The notes under the pieces were generated by a model. That model saw only the letters and a program-made list of their open reading frames with translations. It was not told the DNA's origin and did not search any database. A stretch of 64,000 nt of DNA from Streptomyces fildesensis (GTDB lineage Bacteria; Actinomycetota; Actinomycetes; Streptomycetales; Streptomycetaceae), in assembly GCF_016107395.1 (NCBI RefSeq), contig NZ_JAAIKO010000005.1:1-64000 (forward strand), given 5' to 3'. Position numbers and translations under genes: made by a program. Positions 42,664-52,462 of this stretch are shown here, piece by piece; the stretch's first letter is position 1, and every line of letters starts with the position of its first letter.

Positions 42664-45600
42664 TCAGACGTCGCCCCGAGCCAGCCGCAGGGTACGAATC
42701 TCGAACGGCCGCAACGACAGCTCGACACCCGAACCACCGCCCACGACCCCACCCGTCGGACGTTCCAACAAGTCGCACACCGTGGCCGACGCCAGCTCGA
42801 ACCCCGCCGTCAGTCGCGCCCTCGCCCGGCCGCCGGCCGACTCGTACAGCCGCACCACAACGTCACCGCTCCCGTCGTCCGCCAGCTTCACGGCCGTCAC
42901 GACCACCGCGTCCTGGTCCACCGAGACCAGCGGCACCACCGCCGCGCTGCCCGGCACCCGCCGCTCGGGCAGGTTGATCCGGTATCCCTCGCGCACCGCG
43001 TCGCCGATCGCGGCGCCGGGGACCAGCGCGTACCGGAACCGGTGCGTGCCCTGGTCGGTGTGCGGGTCGGGGAAGCGCGGGGCGCGCAGCAGGGAGAGCC
43101 GGACGGTGGTCGTCGTGCCGCTGCTGAGTGCGGCCTCGGTACCGCCGGTGCGTGCGGTTTCGGCGTCCGGCCGTACGGTGCGGGTCACGTCGTAGCCGTA
43201 CGTCGAGTCGTTGACGACGGCGACACCCCAGCCCGGCTCCTCCAGATGCACGAACCGGTGGGCGCACGCCTCGAACTTCGCGGCGTCCCAACTGGTGTTG
43301 GTGTGCGTGGCCCGGTAGAGGTGGCCGAACTGGGTCTCGGCCGCCGTGCGGTCGGCGTGCAGGTCGAGAGGGAAGGCCGCCTTGAGGAACTTCTCGGTCT
43401 CGTGCCAGTCCACCTCGGTGGCGATGTCGAGGCGGCGCTCCCCCGCGGTCAGCGTGAGCACCTCTTCCACCCGGGAGGAACCGAAGTTCCGGGTCACCCG
43501 GACCGCCGCCACTCCGCCGCCGACGGCGTCCAGTTCCAGGGTGTCGACGTCGGTGAGGTCGGTGACCGTGTTGCGGTAGAACGTGTCGACGTCCCAGGCG
43601 TCCCAGCGGTTGGGGAAGTCGGGGTGCAGTTGCAGCAGGTTGGCGGCGGCGCCCGGGGCGATCGTCTCGCGGCCGGCTTCGAGGTCGTAGACCGAGACGA
43701 CGAGTCCGCGCGCGTCGACCGCCACCCTCAGCAGCCCGTTGGCCAGGACGAATCCGCCGCCCTCGCGCGGTACGGCGGTGACCGCCGCGCCGGTGTACGG
43801 CGCCGTGACGACGGCGCCGCCCGCGGGGGCGCCGGAGCGGGCGTGCGGCGCAGCGTTGAACAGCACGGAGGTTCCGTCGGCGGGGCTGCCCGCGAGGGCA
43901 GCCTGTGCGTCGGCGATGATCCGGTCCAGTTCGGCGCCGACGGCCGCGTACTTCGCCTCCGCCTCGCGGTGCACCCAGGCGATGGACGAGCCGGGGAGGA
44001 TGTCGTGGAACTGCAGCAGCAGGACGGTCTTCCAGATCCGGTCGAGGTCCTCGTACGGGTAGGGGAAGCCGGCCCGTACGGCCGCGGTGGCGGCCCACAG
44101 TTCGGCCTCGCGCAGCAGGTGTTCGCTGCGGCGGTTGCCCTGCTTGGTGCGGGCCTGGCTGGTGAGCGTGGCCCGGTGCAGTTCGAGGTAGAGCTCCCCC
44201 ACCCAGACCGGGGCGTCCGGGTATTCGGCGTGGGCCTTCTCGAAGAAGGCGGACGGCTTCTCGAAGACGACCTTCGCCGAGCCCTCCAGGTCCGCCAGCC
44301 GCTTGCCGTGCGCGAGCATCTCGCGGGTGGTGCCGCCTCCGCCGTCGCCCCAGCCGGTCGGGGCCAGCGACCGGGTCGCGGAGCCCTTCTCCTGGAAGTT
44401 GCGGACGGCGTGGGCGACCTCCTTGCCCGACAGCTGGGCGTTGTAGGTGTCGATCGGGGGAAAGTGGGTGAAGACCCGGGTGCCGTCCAGTCCCTCCCAC
44501 CAGAAGGTGTGGTGCGGGAACTTGTTGGTCTCGCTCCAGGAGATCTTCTGGGTCAGGAACCACTTGGCGCCGGCCTGCTTGACGATCTGCGGGAGGGCGG
44601 CCGAGTAGCCGAACGTGTCCGGCAGCCACACCTCCTCGGTGTCGATGCCGAACTCCTCCAGGAAGAACCGCTTGCCGTGCACGAACTGCCGTGCCAGCGC
44701 CTCGGATCCCGGCATGTTGGTGTCGGACTCGACCCACATGCCGCCGACCGGCACGAACCGCCCGTCCGCGACGGCCTTCTTGACCCGTGCGTAGACCTCG
44801 GGCCGGTGCTCCTTGATCCAGGCGTACTGCTGCGCCTGCGACATGGCGTAGACGAACTCCGGGTTCTCCTCCAGCAGCGCCGTCATGTTGGAGGTGGTGC
44901 GCGCGACCTTGCGGACGGTCTCGCGCAGCGGCCACAGCCAGGCCGAGTCGATGTGGGCGTGGCCCACCGCGCTGATGCGGTGCGCGGAGCGGTGCGCGGG
45001 TGCGGCGAGCACCTCGGCCAGCTGCTCGCGGGCCGCGGCCGCCGAGCCGCCGACGTCCTGCAGGTCCACGGCGTCCAGGGAGCGTTCCACCGCGCGCAGG
45101 ATCTCCCAGCGGCGGGGTGAGTCGGTGGACAGCTCCGCCATCAGCCCGCCGAGCACCTCCAGGTCCTGGACCAGTTCCCACACCGTCTCGTCGAAGACCG
45201 CGAGATCCATCCGGGCGAGCTTGTACTGCGGCTCGCTGCCGGCGGTCTCCTTGTCGCCGAGGTCGGTGGGCAGGAAGGGGTGGTAGTCGAGCAGCACCGG
45301 GTTGGACGAGGCCTCGATGTGCAGTTCCACCCGCTCGCCGCCGGTGACGGGCGCGCCGATCCGGATCCACTGGTTGCGCGGGTTGAGTCCCTTCACCGGC
45401 GAGCCGTCCGCCCGGTAGACCAGGCCCTCGCACTGGAAGCCGGGCATGTTCTCGTCGAAGCCGAGGTCCAGCAGCGCCTCGACGGTCCGGCCGGCCCATT
45501 CGTCGGGTACGACGCCCGTCACGGTGATCCAGCTGGTGCCCCACGGCGGGCCCCAGGGCTCACCGGTCTCGATCGGCGTACGAGGCGCCGCCAGGCCCTC

Positions 45601-45738
45601 GGCCACCGGGACGGGCTCGCCGGGGGCGTTCCAGATCCCGATGTCCAGCGGCACCGACTGCGGATAGACGGCGGGGCGGATGCGTTCGTCGAGGACCCGC
45701 TTGAGCCGGTCCTCGGTGACGGTTCGGTTGCTGTGCAT
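42664..45738 (-). CDS. GH38 alpha-mannosidase
   Basis: A 1024-residue enzyme. The zinc-binding N-terminal motif is SAVGHAHIDSAWLWPLRET. The catalytic Asp lies in GGMWVESDTNMPGSEAL, and the third ligand block is FTHFPPIDTYNAQ. Beta-sandwich domains follow. It hydrolyses alpha-mannosides and, at the end of a GH85/GH5 operon, is likely to trim high-mannose N-glycans or their products. Presumed cytoplasmic because no signal peptide is seen. It is the last gene of the operon. Confidence 0.93.
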   Translation of the reverse strand: MHSNRTVTEDRLKRVLDERIRPAVYPQSVPLDIGIWNAPGEPVPVAEGLAAPRTPIETGEPWGPPWGTSWITVTGVVPDEWAGRTVEALLDLGFDENMPGFQCEGLVYRADGSPVKGLNPRNQWIRIGAPVTGGERVELHIEASSNPVLLDYHPFLPTDLGDKETAGSEPQYKLARMDLAVFDETVWELVQDLEVLGGLMAELSTDSPRRWEILRAVERSLDAVDLQDVGGSAAAAREQLAEVLAAPAHRSAHRISAVGHAHIDSAWLWPLRETVRKVARTTSNMTALLEENPEFVYAMSQAQQYAWIKEHRPEVYARVKKAVADGRFVPVGGMWVESDTNMPGSEALARQFVHGKRFFLEEFGIDTEEVWLPDTFGYSAALPQIVKQAGAKWFLTQKISWSETNKFPHHTFWWEGLDGTRVFTHFPPIDTYNAQLSGKEVAHAVRNFQEKGSATRSLAPTGWGDGGGGTTREMLAHGKRLADLEGSAKVVFEKPSAFFEKAHAEYPDAPVWVGELYLELHRATLTSQARTKQGNRRSEHLLREAELWAATAAVRAGFPYPYEDLDRIWKTVLLLQFHDILPGSSIAWVHREAEAKYAAVGAELDRIIADAQAALAGSPADGTSVLFNAAPHARSGAPAGGAVVTAPYTGAAVTAVPREGGGFVLANGLLRVAVDARGLVVSVYDLEAGRETIAPGAAANLLQLHPDFPNRWDAWDVDTFYRNTVTDLTDVDTLELDAVGGGVAAVRVTRNFGSSRVEEVLTLTAGERRLDIATEVDWHETEKFLKAAFPLDLHADRTAAETQFGHLYRATHTNTSWDAAKFEACAHRFVHLEEPGWGVAVVNDSTYGYDVTRTVRPDAETARTGGTEAALSSGTTTTVRLSLLRAPRFPDPHTDQGTHRFRYALVPGAAIGDAVREGYRINLPERRVPGSAAVVPLVSVDQDAVVVTAVKLADDGSGDVVVRLYESAGGRARARLTAGFELASATVCDLLERPTGGVVGGGSGVELSLRPFEIRTLRLARGDV

Positions 45739-45752
45739 GAGGGTGGGTTTCC

Positions 45753-47867
45753 TTAGATCCAGGTGAACGCGGCGGACGACGGGGCGGATGAGGTGAACAG
45801 CTCGCCGACGGCGCGGACTTCGAGCCGGGTGACGGCCTCACCGGCGGTACGCCGCAGGGCGGGCAGGTAGTAGGCGGTGCCGGGTGTCCCGCCGAGGAAG
45901 CGCCGGCCGCCCCCGGGCAGCACCTGGTGCACCTCGTAGTGCCGGACCGGACCGGCCGAGCGGCGCCAGCCGATGCGCAGGGCGGCCGAGATGCCATCCG
46001 CGGCGGTGGCCGAGGAGGTGACGGCCGGCAGGCCGGGCCGGGCGGGGGGTTTCGGAGCGGCATCGCGCACCGCGATGCCGCCGAGCCGCCAGCGGACCGC
46101 CGTGCCGCCGGATCCGGTGAGCCGGACGCCGAGGACGTGCAGGACGTTTCCGTGCGGCTGTCCCAGCCGTACGGTCGCCGTGGTCCAGCCGCGGCCGCCG
46201 GCGGGCAGGGACCCGGCGGGGACGTACCGGAAGCGCGGCGGCGTGCCGGGCGTGCCCGGGCCGTCGAGGGCGACGGCCACCTCCACCCGGACCGGGCCGG
46301 AACCGGGGTCGGTGCGGTGGGTCAGTTCCACCACCGCGCCACCCGTCAGCGGCAGTCGGGCGGCGTACAGCTCCAGCGTGGCCGGGGCGTCGAGCGCTCC
46401 GTCCACCAGCAGGCTGCTGCCGCCGCGCCAGGCGTCGGCGAAGTCGAAGGCCACCGCCGGCCGGGCGCCGGCGGTGTGCACCACCCAGCGGCGGCCGGGC
46501 AGCCGGTCCTGCAGACCGAGGTGGTTCCAGGCGGTGTCGGAGGACGCGGTGCCGTGCTCGTACCAGCGCAGGCCGTGCCCGGTGTTGAAGGTGGTCGCGA
46601 ACGGCAGCGCGGTGAGCGTGGAGCGGTCGGCGACGGATTCGGCCGGCGCCCGCCAGCCTCCCGTGCCGCTGCGCGGTGCCGAGGGATCAAGTGAGGGGCC
46701 GGTCCAGAAGCGGTCGTCGCGGGCGTGGAAGTCGCCGGGCGCGCGCCGGTCCGCCGGCAGGCTCGTCCAGGTCCACTCGGGGCGGTAGAAGCCGTACGAG
46801 GTGACATGCCGCGCGTCGGCGGGGACGATCGCGTCCCAGTCGACCGGGGTGTCCCAGCCGCGGGACTCGACATCGATGCCGGCCCACAGCGCGTAGCGGC
46901 TGCGGTCCAGTTCCCCGGCGAGGGTGCCGGAGGCGGCGAGGCCGGACCTGCTCCAGTCGAAGTTGACGAACATCGTGTCGGCGGCGGTGAAGAACTCCTG
47001 GTTGCGCGGGTTGAGTTCGTTCTGCCAGTCGACGGCTCCGGTGTCGGTCATCGCGTCGTACCAGGTGACGCGCAGGCCGTGGCCGTGGGCGCGCAGGTAC
47101 TGGACGAAGTCCCGCATGGCGGTGGCGAGCGCCGCGTCCCCGCCGCCGGTCTCGGCGTTGATGAACCAGCCGTCGAAGCCGTACGCCCGCGCGACCAGGA
47201 TCAGCTGGTCCGCGATCGGGAACCGGCCGTCGGCACCGCGCTGGACGAGGTCGCGGGTCCACCGCAGATCGCCGCCGTAGGCGACCGGTGGCAGGAAGAC
47301 GGTGCCCAGCACGGGCACGCCGTTGCGGTGCGCGGCGTCCACCACCGGCGCGTTGGGGGCGAGGATCAGGCCCTCGCCGGACGAGCCGCCCCAGAACACC
47401 AGCTCGTCCAGGTACGCCCAGTGCGTCAGCGCGTAGTAGTCGGCGGTGGCGGAGCCCTGGGAGGGGTTGCCCGCGGTGTGGTCGAACGCGGCCAGGCCGG
47501 AGATCCGCGCCTGGCCGGTGCGGGCCGTGGTGTTGGCGGGCGGCGGCGCGAAGCGGGCCGCGAGCGGGACGCTCGCGGTGTTGAACGCCAGGTCCGGGTC
47601 GGTCTCCGGCGTCCACGCCTTGAGGCTGCGCCACTGGATGCCGTCACCAGGTGTCCCGGCGGGGAGGCTGTCGGGAAACCAGTACGAGGCGTGGGGCTGC
47701 AGGTTCCGTGCGGTTCCTGCTGCCGCGCTGGCAGCCGGCAGGCCGGGCGCCAGGAGGAGGCCCGCGGTGCCGGCCCCGGCGATCAGGACCCGGCGGCGGG
47801 AGGGCCGGGACCGGTCCGCGGCGGGGAGGGCGGAGGCGGGGTCGGCAGAGCTGCGGTGCTCGGTCAT
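45753..47867 (-). CDS. GH85 endo-beta-N-acetylglucosaminidase
   Basis: A 704-residue enzyme with a Tat-type signal peptide (SRRRVLIAGAG, ending near ASAAAG). The catalytic domain has the Asn-Glu pair in YGFDGWFINAETGGG (N and E in the INxE motif), and carbohydrate-binding modules follow. It cleaves the chitobiose core of N-glycans and is exported, so it would release the glycan outside. Start 47867; a long frame continues upstream but has no family content. Confidence 0.88.
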   Translation of the reverse strand: MTEHRSSADPASALPAADRSRPSRRRVLIAGAGTAGLLLAPGLPAASAAAGTARNLQPHASYWFPDSLPAGTPGDGIQWRSLKAWTPETDPDLAFNTASVPLAARFAPPPANTTARTGQARISGLAAFDHTAGNPSQGSATADYYALTHWAYLDELVFWGGSSGEGLILAPNAPVVDAAHRNGVPVLGTVFLPPVAYGGDLRWTRDLVQRGADGRFPIADQLILVARAYGFDGWFINAETGGGDAALATAMRDFVQYLRAHGHGLRVTWYDAMTDTGAVDWQNELNPRNQEFFTAADTMFVNFDWSRSGLAASGTLAGELDRSRYALWAGIDVESRGWDTPVDWDAIVPADARHVTSYGFYRPEWTWTSLPADRRAPGDFHARDDRFWTGPSLDPSAPRSGTGGWRAPAESVADRSTLTALPFATTFNTGHGLRWYEHGTASSDTAWNHLGLQDRLPGRRWVVHTAGARPAVAFDFADAWRGGSSLLVDGALDAPATLELYAARLPLTGGAVVELTHRTDPGSGPVRVEVAVALDGPGTPGTPPRFRYVPAGSLPAGGRGWTTATVRLGQPHGNVLHVLGVRLTGSGGTAVRWRLGGIAVRDAAPKPPARPGLPAVTSSATAADGISAALRIGWRRSAGPVRHYEVHQVLPGGGRRFLGGTPGTAYYLPALRRTAGEAVTRLEVRAVGELFTSSAPSSAAFTWI

Positions 47868-47878
47868 CGGTGCGCTCC

Positions 47879-49132
47879 CTAGGGGTGTTCGACCTGATCG
47901 ACGGTGAGGACCTCGGTGATGCCACGGGCCGCCAGATGACCGGCGTCGCCCGCGAGTTCGGCGAGTACGGCGGTGGGCCGGGCACCAGTGGCGGCCAGTC
48001 GCATCCACGCCTCGAAGAAGGCCCCGCCGGGCGCGCACACGGAGCGGGCGGGCGCGCTCACCCGGTCGCCCGCGTCGACCACCAGCGCGGTGGTGCGCGG
48101 CGCCGGGCGGTGCTCGCGCCCGCGCCACTGTTCGACGGCGCGGGCGACGGCCGCGCCCGCCGGCTTGACCGTGCGGTCGGTGGTGAGCAGTCCCAGGCTG
48201 TACTCCAGCTCGGGGAAGTCCGCGAGCGCGCGGTCCACGTCGTGCGAGCACCACCAGGTGACGCCCCACACGTCCGGGCAGTCCAGCGCCGCGGCGATGG
48301 TGGCCTCGGTGAACTCGGCGGCGTGCCCGGCCGGGATGTGCGGGGCGGGCGCGCCCACCTCCTGCAGCCACACCGGCCGGTGCGGGTCGGTGGCCCAGGC
48401 CTTCGACAGTTCGATCAGATAGGCGGCGTGCTGCTCGGTGGCGGTGCCGGTACGGCCGTGGCGCTGCGCGGTGCCGTTGAACACCCAGGAGTGGACGGCG
48501 GTCGCGGCACCCAGCTGGGCGGAGTGGCCGGGGGTGAAGGGGTGGTCGTCCTGGTACCAGGCCGCGTCGTAGGACGCGTGCAGATGGAACTTGCCGGGCG
48601 CGCCCTCCTCGCATGCGGCCAACACCCGCCGCAGCCAGGACTCGGCCTGGGCGGGGGTGATCCGGTCGGGGTCGGGGTGCGGTCCTGAGGAGAACTGGTT
48701 GATCTCGTTGCCGATGGTCATGCCCAGGAAGCCGGGCCGGCCGGCGAGCGCCGCCGCGAGCGTGCGCAGATAGCTGACCTCGCCGTCGATGACGTCGGGG
48801 TCGGTGAAGAGGTTGCGGCGGTGCCAGGTGGTGGTCCAGGAGGGGATGAAGTCGAAGCTGGACAAGTGGCCCTGCAGCCCGTCGACCGCGGTGTCGAGGC
48901 CGCGCTCGGCGGCCGCGTCGACCAGCTGGACGAGCTGTTCGACGGCGCGCGGCCTGATCAGAGTGCGGTTCGGCTGGAAGACCGGCCAGAGCGGGAAGAC
49001 CCGGATGTGGTCGAGGCCGAGGGCGGCGATGGAGTCCAGGTCGGCGCGGACTTCGTCGAGGTCGAAGTCGAGCCAGTGGTGGAACCAGCCGCGCGTGGGC
49101 GTGTAGTTGACGCCGAAGCGCATTGCGTTCAT
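47879..49132 (-). CDS. GH5 family glycosidase, probably beta-mannosidase
   Basis: A 417-residue TIM-barrel enzyme. The acid/base Glu is in FLGMTIGNEINQFSS, and the nucleophile Glu is in RPVWLQEVGAP. No signal peptide is present, so it acts in the cytoplasm. Given the operon, it may hydrolyse Man-beta-GlcNAc from the N-glycan core; GH5 subfamily 18 enzymes are known for this. The subfamily assignment needs a phylogeny. ATG 49132 or 49123 is the start. Confidence 0.8.
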   Translation of the reverse strand: MNAMRFGVNYTPTRGWFHHWLDFDLDEVRADLDSIAALGLDHIRVFPLWPVFQPNRTLIRPRAVEQLVQLVDAAAERGLDTAVDGLQGHLSSFDFIPSWTTTWHRRNLFTDPDVIDGEVSYLRTLAAALAGRPGFLGMTIGNEINQFSSGPHPDPDRITPAQAESWLRRVLAACEEGAPGKFHLHASYDAAWYQDDHPFTPGHSAQLGAATAVHSWVFNGTAQRHGRTGTATEQHAAYLIELSKAWATDPHRPVWLQEVGAPAPHIPAGHAAEFTEATIAAALDCPDVWGVTWWCSHDVDRALADFPELEYSLGLLTTDRTVKPAGAAVARAVEQWRGREHRPAPRTTALVVDAGDRVSAPARSVCAPGGAFFEAWMRLAATGARPTAVLAELAGDAGHLAARGITEVLTVDQVEHP

Positions 49133-49174
49133 CCGGTGCGGTGTCCTCAGTGCGGGGAGAAGGGGAGCGGAGGC

Positions 49175-50008
49175 TCAGCCCTTGACGGCGCCTTCGCCCA
49201 CGCCGCGGAAGAAGTACCGCTGCAGGCAGGCGAACATGACGATGAGCGGGGCTACAGCGATGATGGTCCCGGCGGCGACGAGCCTGGGGTTGTTGGCGAA
49301 CGTGCCGTGCAGGAAGTTCAGCCCGACGGTCAGCGTGTACTTGTCCGGGTCGGACAGCACGATCAGCGGCCAGAGGAAGTCGTCCCAGGCGCCCATGAAC
49401 GAGAAGATCGCCACGACCGCCAGCGTGCCCTTGACCGAGGGCAGCGCGATCCGTACGAAGCGCTGCCAGACGTTGGCGCCGTCGATGACGGCGGCCTCCT
49501 CGATCTCGTACGGGAGGTGGCTGAACGCGTTCCGCATCAGCAGCACGTTCATCGCGCCGATGCAGCCGGGCAGCACGACGGCGATGAGGGTGTTGTTCAG
49601 CTGCAGATCGCGCATGGTGGTGAACTGCGCGATGAAGATGGACTCGAACGGCACCAGCAGCGCCATGACGAAGGCGGTGGTCGCGAGCTTGCGGCCGCGG
49701 AAGCGCAGCCGGGCGAGCGCGTAACCGGCCAGGGCGGAGCCCACGCAGTTGGTGACGACGCTGGCCGCCGCGACCTTGAGCGAGTTCAGGGCGTACTCCC
49801 AGACCGGGATGATGTCCGCGACGCCCGAGTAGTTGTCCAGCGTCGGATGCTCGGGGAGCAGCTTCGGCGGGTAGCTGTACATGTCCTCGGTCGGGCCCTT
49901 GAGCGAGGTGCTCAGCTGCCACAGGAACGGGCCGATGGTGACGGCCAGGACGGCGAGCAGCAGGACGTAGCGGAGGACGAGCTGCCAGCGGGGCATACGG
50001 CCGCCCAT
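49175..50008 (-). CDS. Carbohydrate ABC transporter permease (MalG-type)
   Basis: A 277-residue protein with six TM segments and the EAA loop EEAAVIDGANVWQRFVRIALPSVKG. The start at 50008 is chosen (MGGRMPRW); GTG 50017 is an alternative. It pairs with the permease at 50010. Confidence 0.9.
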   Translation of the reverse strand: MGGRMPRWQLVLRYVLLLAVLAVTIGPFLWQLSTSLKGPTEDMYSYPPKLLPEHPTLDNYSGVADIIPVWEYALNSLKVAAASVVTNCVGSALAGYALARLRFRGRKLATTAFVMALLVPFESIFIAQFTTMRDLQLNNTLIAVVLPGCIGAMNVLLMRNAFSHLPYEIEEAAVIDGANVWQRFVRIALPSVKGTLAVVAIFSFMGAWDDFLWPLIVLSDPDKYTLTVGLNFLHGTFANNPRLVAAGTIIAVAPLIVMFACLQRYFFRGVGEGAVKG

Positions 50009-50009
50009 G

Positions 50010-50885
50010 TCACTCACCGTCCTTGCGGTCGGCACGCAGCACCAGCAGCATCAGGACCAGCGTGACCACGAAGATCACCACGGAGAGCGCGGAGGCGTAT
50101 CCGGTGCGCCCCGACAGTCCGGTGCCGACGCGCTGGACGAGCATGACGATGGTGGTGTCCTCGCCGGCCGGCCCGCCGGTCGGGCCCGCCATCAGATAGA
50201 CCTCGGTGAAGACCTTGAAGGCCGCCACCGACGACAGCGCGCCGACCAGCACCATGGTGGAGCGGACCGCCGGGACGGTGATGCTGATGAAGCGGCGGAC
50301 CGCTCCGGCACCGTCCACGGCGGCCGCCTCGTGCAGTTCCTTCGGCACGTTGGCCAGCGCCGCCAAGTAAATGATCATGTAGTAGCCGAGGCCTTTCCAC
50401 ACCGTCAGCGCCATCGCGCTGAACAGCAGCAGCCACTGGTCGCTGAGGAACTCCACCGGGCCGGTCCCGAAGTACCCGAGGATCCCGTTGACCAGCCCGC
50501 GGTCGTCCAGCATCCACACCCAGATGAGCGCGACCACGACGACCGACGCGACGACCGGGGTGTAGAAGGAGGAGCGGAAGAAAGCGATGCCGGGGACCTG
50601 CTTCTGGACGAGCAGGGCCAGCAGGAGCGGCAGCAGCACGGTGCACGGCACCACGAGCAGCACGTACAGCGTGCTGTTGCGCAGCCCGGTCCAGAACTGC
50701 TCGTCGTCCAGCATGTCCTGGAAGTTCCGCAGCCCCACCCAGTGGCCCGGGGTCAGGGTGCGGGCGTCGGTGAAGGCCGTGCCGACGGTGCTGATGAACG
50801 GGTAGAGGCTGAACGCGGCGATGATCACCAGGCCGGGCAGCAGGAACAGCCAGGGGCTGGCGGCCCGGTGGGTCCGTGCACTCAT
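50010..50885 (-). CDS. Carbohydrate ABC transporter permease (MalF-type)
   Basis: A 291-residue permease with six TM segments and the EAA loop HEAAAVDGAGAVRRFISITVPAVRST. The start follows the binding-protein gene closely. It is the second subunit of the importer, which lacks an ATPase gene in the operon and probably uses a shared MsiK-like ATPase. Confidence 0.92.
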   Translation of the reverse strand: MSARTHRAASPWLFLLPGLVIIAAFSLYPFISTVGTAFTDARTLTPGHWVGLRNFQDMLDDEQFWTGLRNSTLYVLLVVPCTVLLPLLLALLVQKQVPGIAFFRSSFYTPVVASVVVVALIWVWMLDDRGLVNGILGYFGTGPVEFLSDQWLLLFSAMALTVWKGLGYYMIIYLAALANVPKELHEAAAVDGAGAVRRFISITVPAVRSTMVLVGALSSVAAFKVFTEVYLMAGPTGGPAGEDTTIVMLVQRVGTGLSGRTGYASALSVVIFVVTLVLMLLVLRADRKDGE

Positions 50886-50900
50886 GTCGGGTCCGCCCGC

Positions 50901-52241
50901 TCAGCTCTGCTTGAGCAGCTTGTCGCTCTGGCTGACCGCGTCGTCCAGAGCCTGCTGCGGCGACTTCTTGCCCTGCAGCGCCTTCGCCACCTCGTTCTTG
51001 AGGATGGTCTTCATCTCGTCGGTCATCACGACCGGCGTGTAGTTCACCGCGCCCTTGAGCAGCCGCGCGGAGGCGACCCGGATGCGGCCCTCGTCGGTGC
51101 CGTCGTCCTGGGTCCAGTACGGCTGGTCCAGCGAGCCGGCGGTGCTCGGGAAGATCGCGACCTTGTGCGCGAACGACTCCTGGTTCTGCTTGTCGGTGAT
51201 GAAGTGCGCGAAGGCGATGGCCGCGGCCTTGTGCTTGCTCTTGCTGTTCACCGCCATGCCCATCACGTACATGTTGGGGTGGCCGGTGTTGTTGGGCGCG
51301 TCGGTGATGCCGAGGTTCTTGTACAGGTCGGGCGCGTTCTGCTTGAAGGTGCCCAGGTCGTGCGCGCTGCCCGGGTTCATCGCGACCTTCTGCTGCAGGA
51401 ACTTCTGGCCGACGGCGTCCGGGCCGCTGGTCAGTGCCTGGGAATCGAGGCCGCCGTTCTTGAACAGCTCCAGGTACTTGGTGAGCAGCTCGGTGCCCTT
51501 GGCGTCGTTGTACGTGAACTTGGTCGCGTCGGCGTTCATCAGCGGGACGCCGTAGCGGCCGAAGTCCTCGATGGACGGGGTGCCCGCGAGGGTGGCGGTC
51601 TTCCCGCCGGACTTCACCGCGATGGTGTTGGCGTCCGCGAAGAGCTCGTCGTAGGTCTTCGGCGGCTTGGCCGGGTCGAGGCCGGCCTTCTGGAACAGCG
51701 TCTTGTTGTAGAAGAGCGGGCCGGTGTTGAGGTACCAGGGGAAGGCGTACGAGCCCTCCAGACCCGGCAGTTCATTGCCCTTCCACGCCTCGGGCGTGTA
51801 GTCGCCCTTGAACTTGGCAGCGGCGGGCTCCTTGTCCAGGCTCATGATCACGCCGGCCTTGGCCAGCGGGTACGACAGGTCGGGCGAGACGTTGACGACG
51901 TCGGGGAGCGTGCCGCCTGCCGCGTCCGCGCTGAGCTTGTCCGCGTAGTTCTCGGCGGGCTGGTCGAGCCACTTCACATGGACGCCGGGGTTCTGCTTCT
52001 CGAAGTCCTTGGCCAGGCCCTCGAAGTAGTCCTTGTAGTTCGCCCGCAGGTTCCAGGTCTGGAAGCTGATGTCGCCCTCGATCTTGCCGTCGGCACTGCT
52101 GCCGGCATCGTCCCCGCCGGATCCGCAGGCGGTCAGCGTCAGCGCCGACAGCAGCAGGGGGACGACGACAACGGCTGTTCTACGGGTGGCGCCGCGGCTG
52201 CTGCCGCGCTCTCCACGGGTTCTTCCACTGGATACGGACAT
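50901..52241 (-). CDS. Carbohydrate ABC transporter substrate-binding lipoprotein
   Basis: A 446-residue lipoprotein. A signal peptide ends in LTAC lipobox (Cys near residue 40). The mature part is a type I/II SBP, with DISFQTWN and PDVVNVSPDLSYPLAKAGVI. ATG 52241 is supported by AAGGAG ten bases upstream. It delivers the sugar, probably released by GH85, to the permeases. The first gene of the six-gene operon; LacI operators lie 140-180 bases upstream. Confidence 0.92.
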   Translation of the reverse strand: MSVSSGRTRGERGSSRGATRRTAVVVVPLLLSALTLTACGSGGDDAGSSADGKIEGDISFQTWNLRANYKDYFEGLAKDFEKQNPGVHVKWLDQPAENYADKLSADAAGGTLPDVVNVSPDLSYPLAKAGVIMSLDKEPAAAKFKGDYTPEAWKGNELPGLEGSYAFPWYLNTGPLFYNKTLFQKAGLDPAKPPKTYDELFADANTIAVKSGGKTATLAGTPSIEDFGRYGVPLMNADATKFTYNDAKGTELLTKYLELFKNGGLDSQALTSGPDAVGQKFLQQKVAMNPGSAHDLGTFKQNAPDLYKNLGITDAPNNTGHPNMYVMGMAVNSKSKHKAAAIAFAHFITDKQNQESFAHKVAIFPSTAGSLDQPYWTQDDGTDEGRIRVASARLLKGAVNYTPVVMTDEMKTILKNEVAKALQGKKSPQQALDDAVSQSDKLLKQS

Positions 52242-52380
52242 GGCTGACAAGCTCCTTCGCTCGGGCCAGGAGGGGGGCGACGTAAGGCTGCACCCGCGTT
52301 GCGAGCAACGTCAACGGTTAACCGGAGATGAATTCGCGCCATCTCACATATGTGCAGGTGAGAGCAGTTCAGGCCACAAA

Positions 52381-52420
52381 ACTAATGCGCTTTAGTAGTC
52401 ATTAGCTCAAGCGCATTAGT
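52381..52420. promoter_or_regulatory. Paired LacI-type operators
   Basis: CTAATGCGCTTTAG (52382-52395) and CTCAAGCGCATTAG (52405-52418) are two near-palindromic 14-mers whose centres are 23 bp apart. Together they form a perfect ACTAATGCGCTT/AAGCGCATTAGT inverted repeat. They lie between the LacI gene and the glycan operon, so the divergent regulator probably represses both. Confidence 0.75.
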
Positions 52421-52462
52421 AGCCGGTCGCACTCCGGCCCCGGAGTAGGACATAATCCAGCC

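Noticed and set aside
42863..45544. 893-codon minus-strand frame inside GH38
   Set aside because: It is an out-of-frame overlap with the GH38 enzyme, which has its zinc and catalytic motifs intact.
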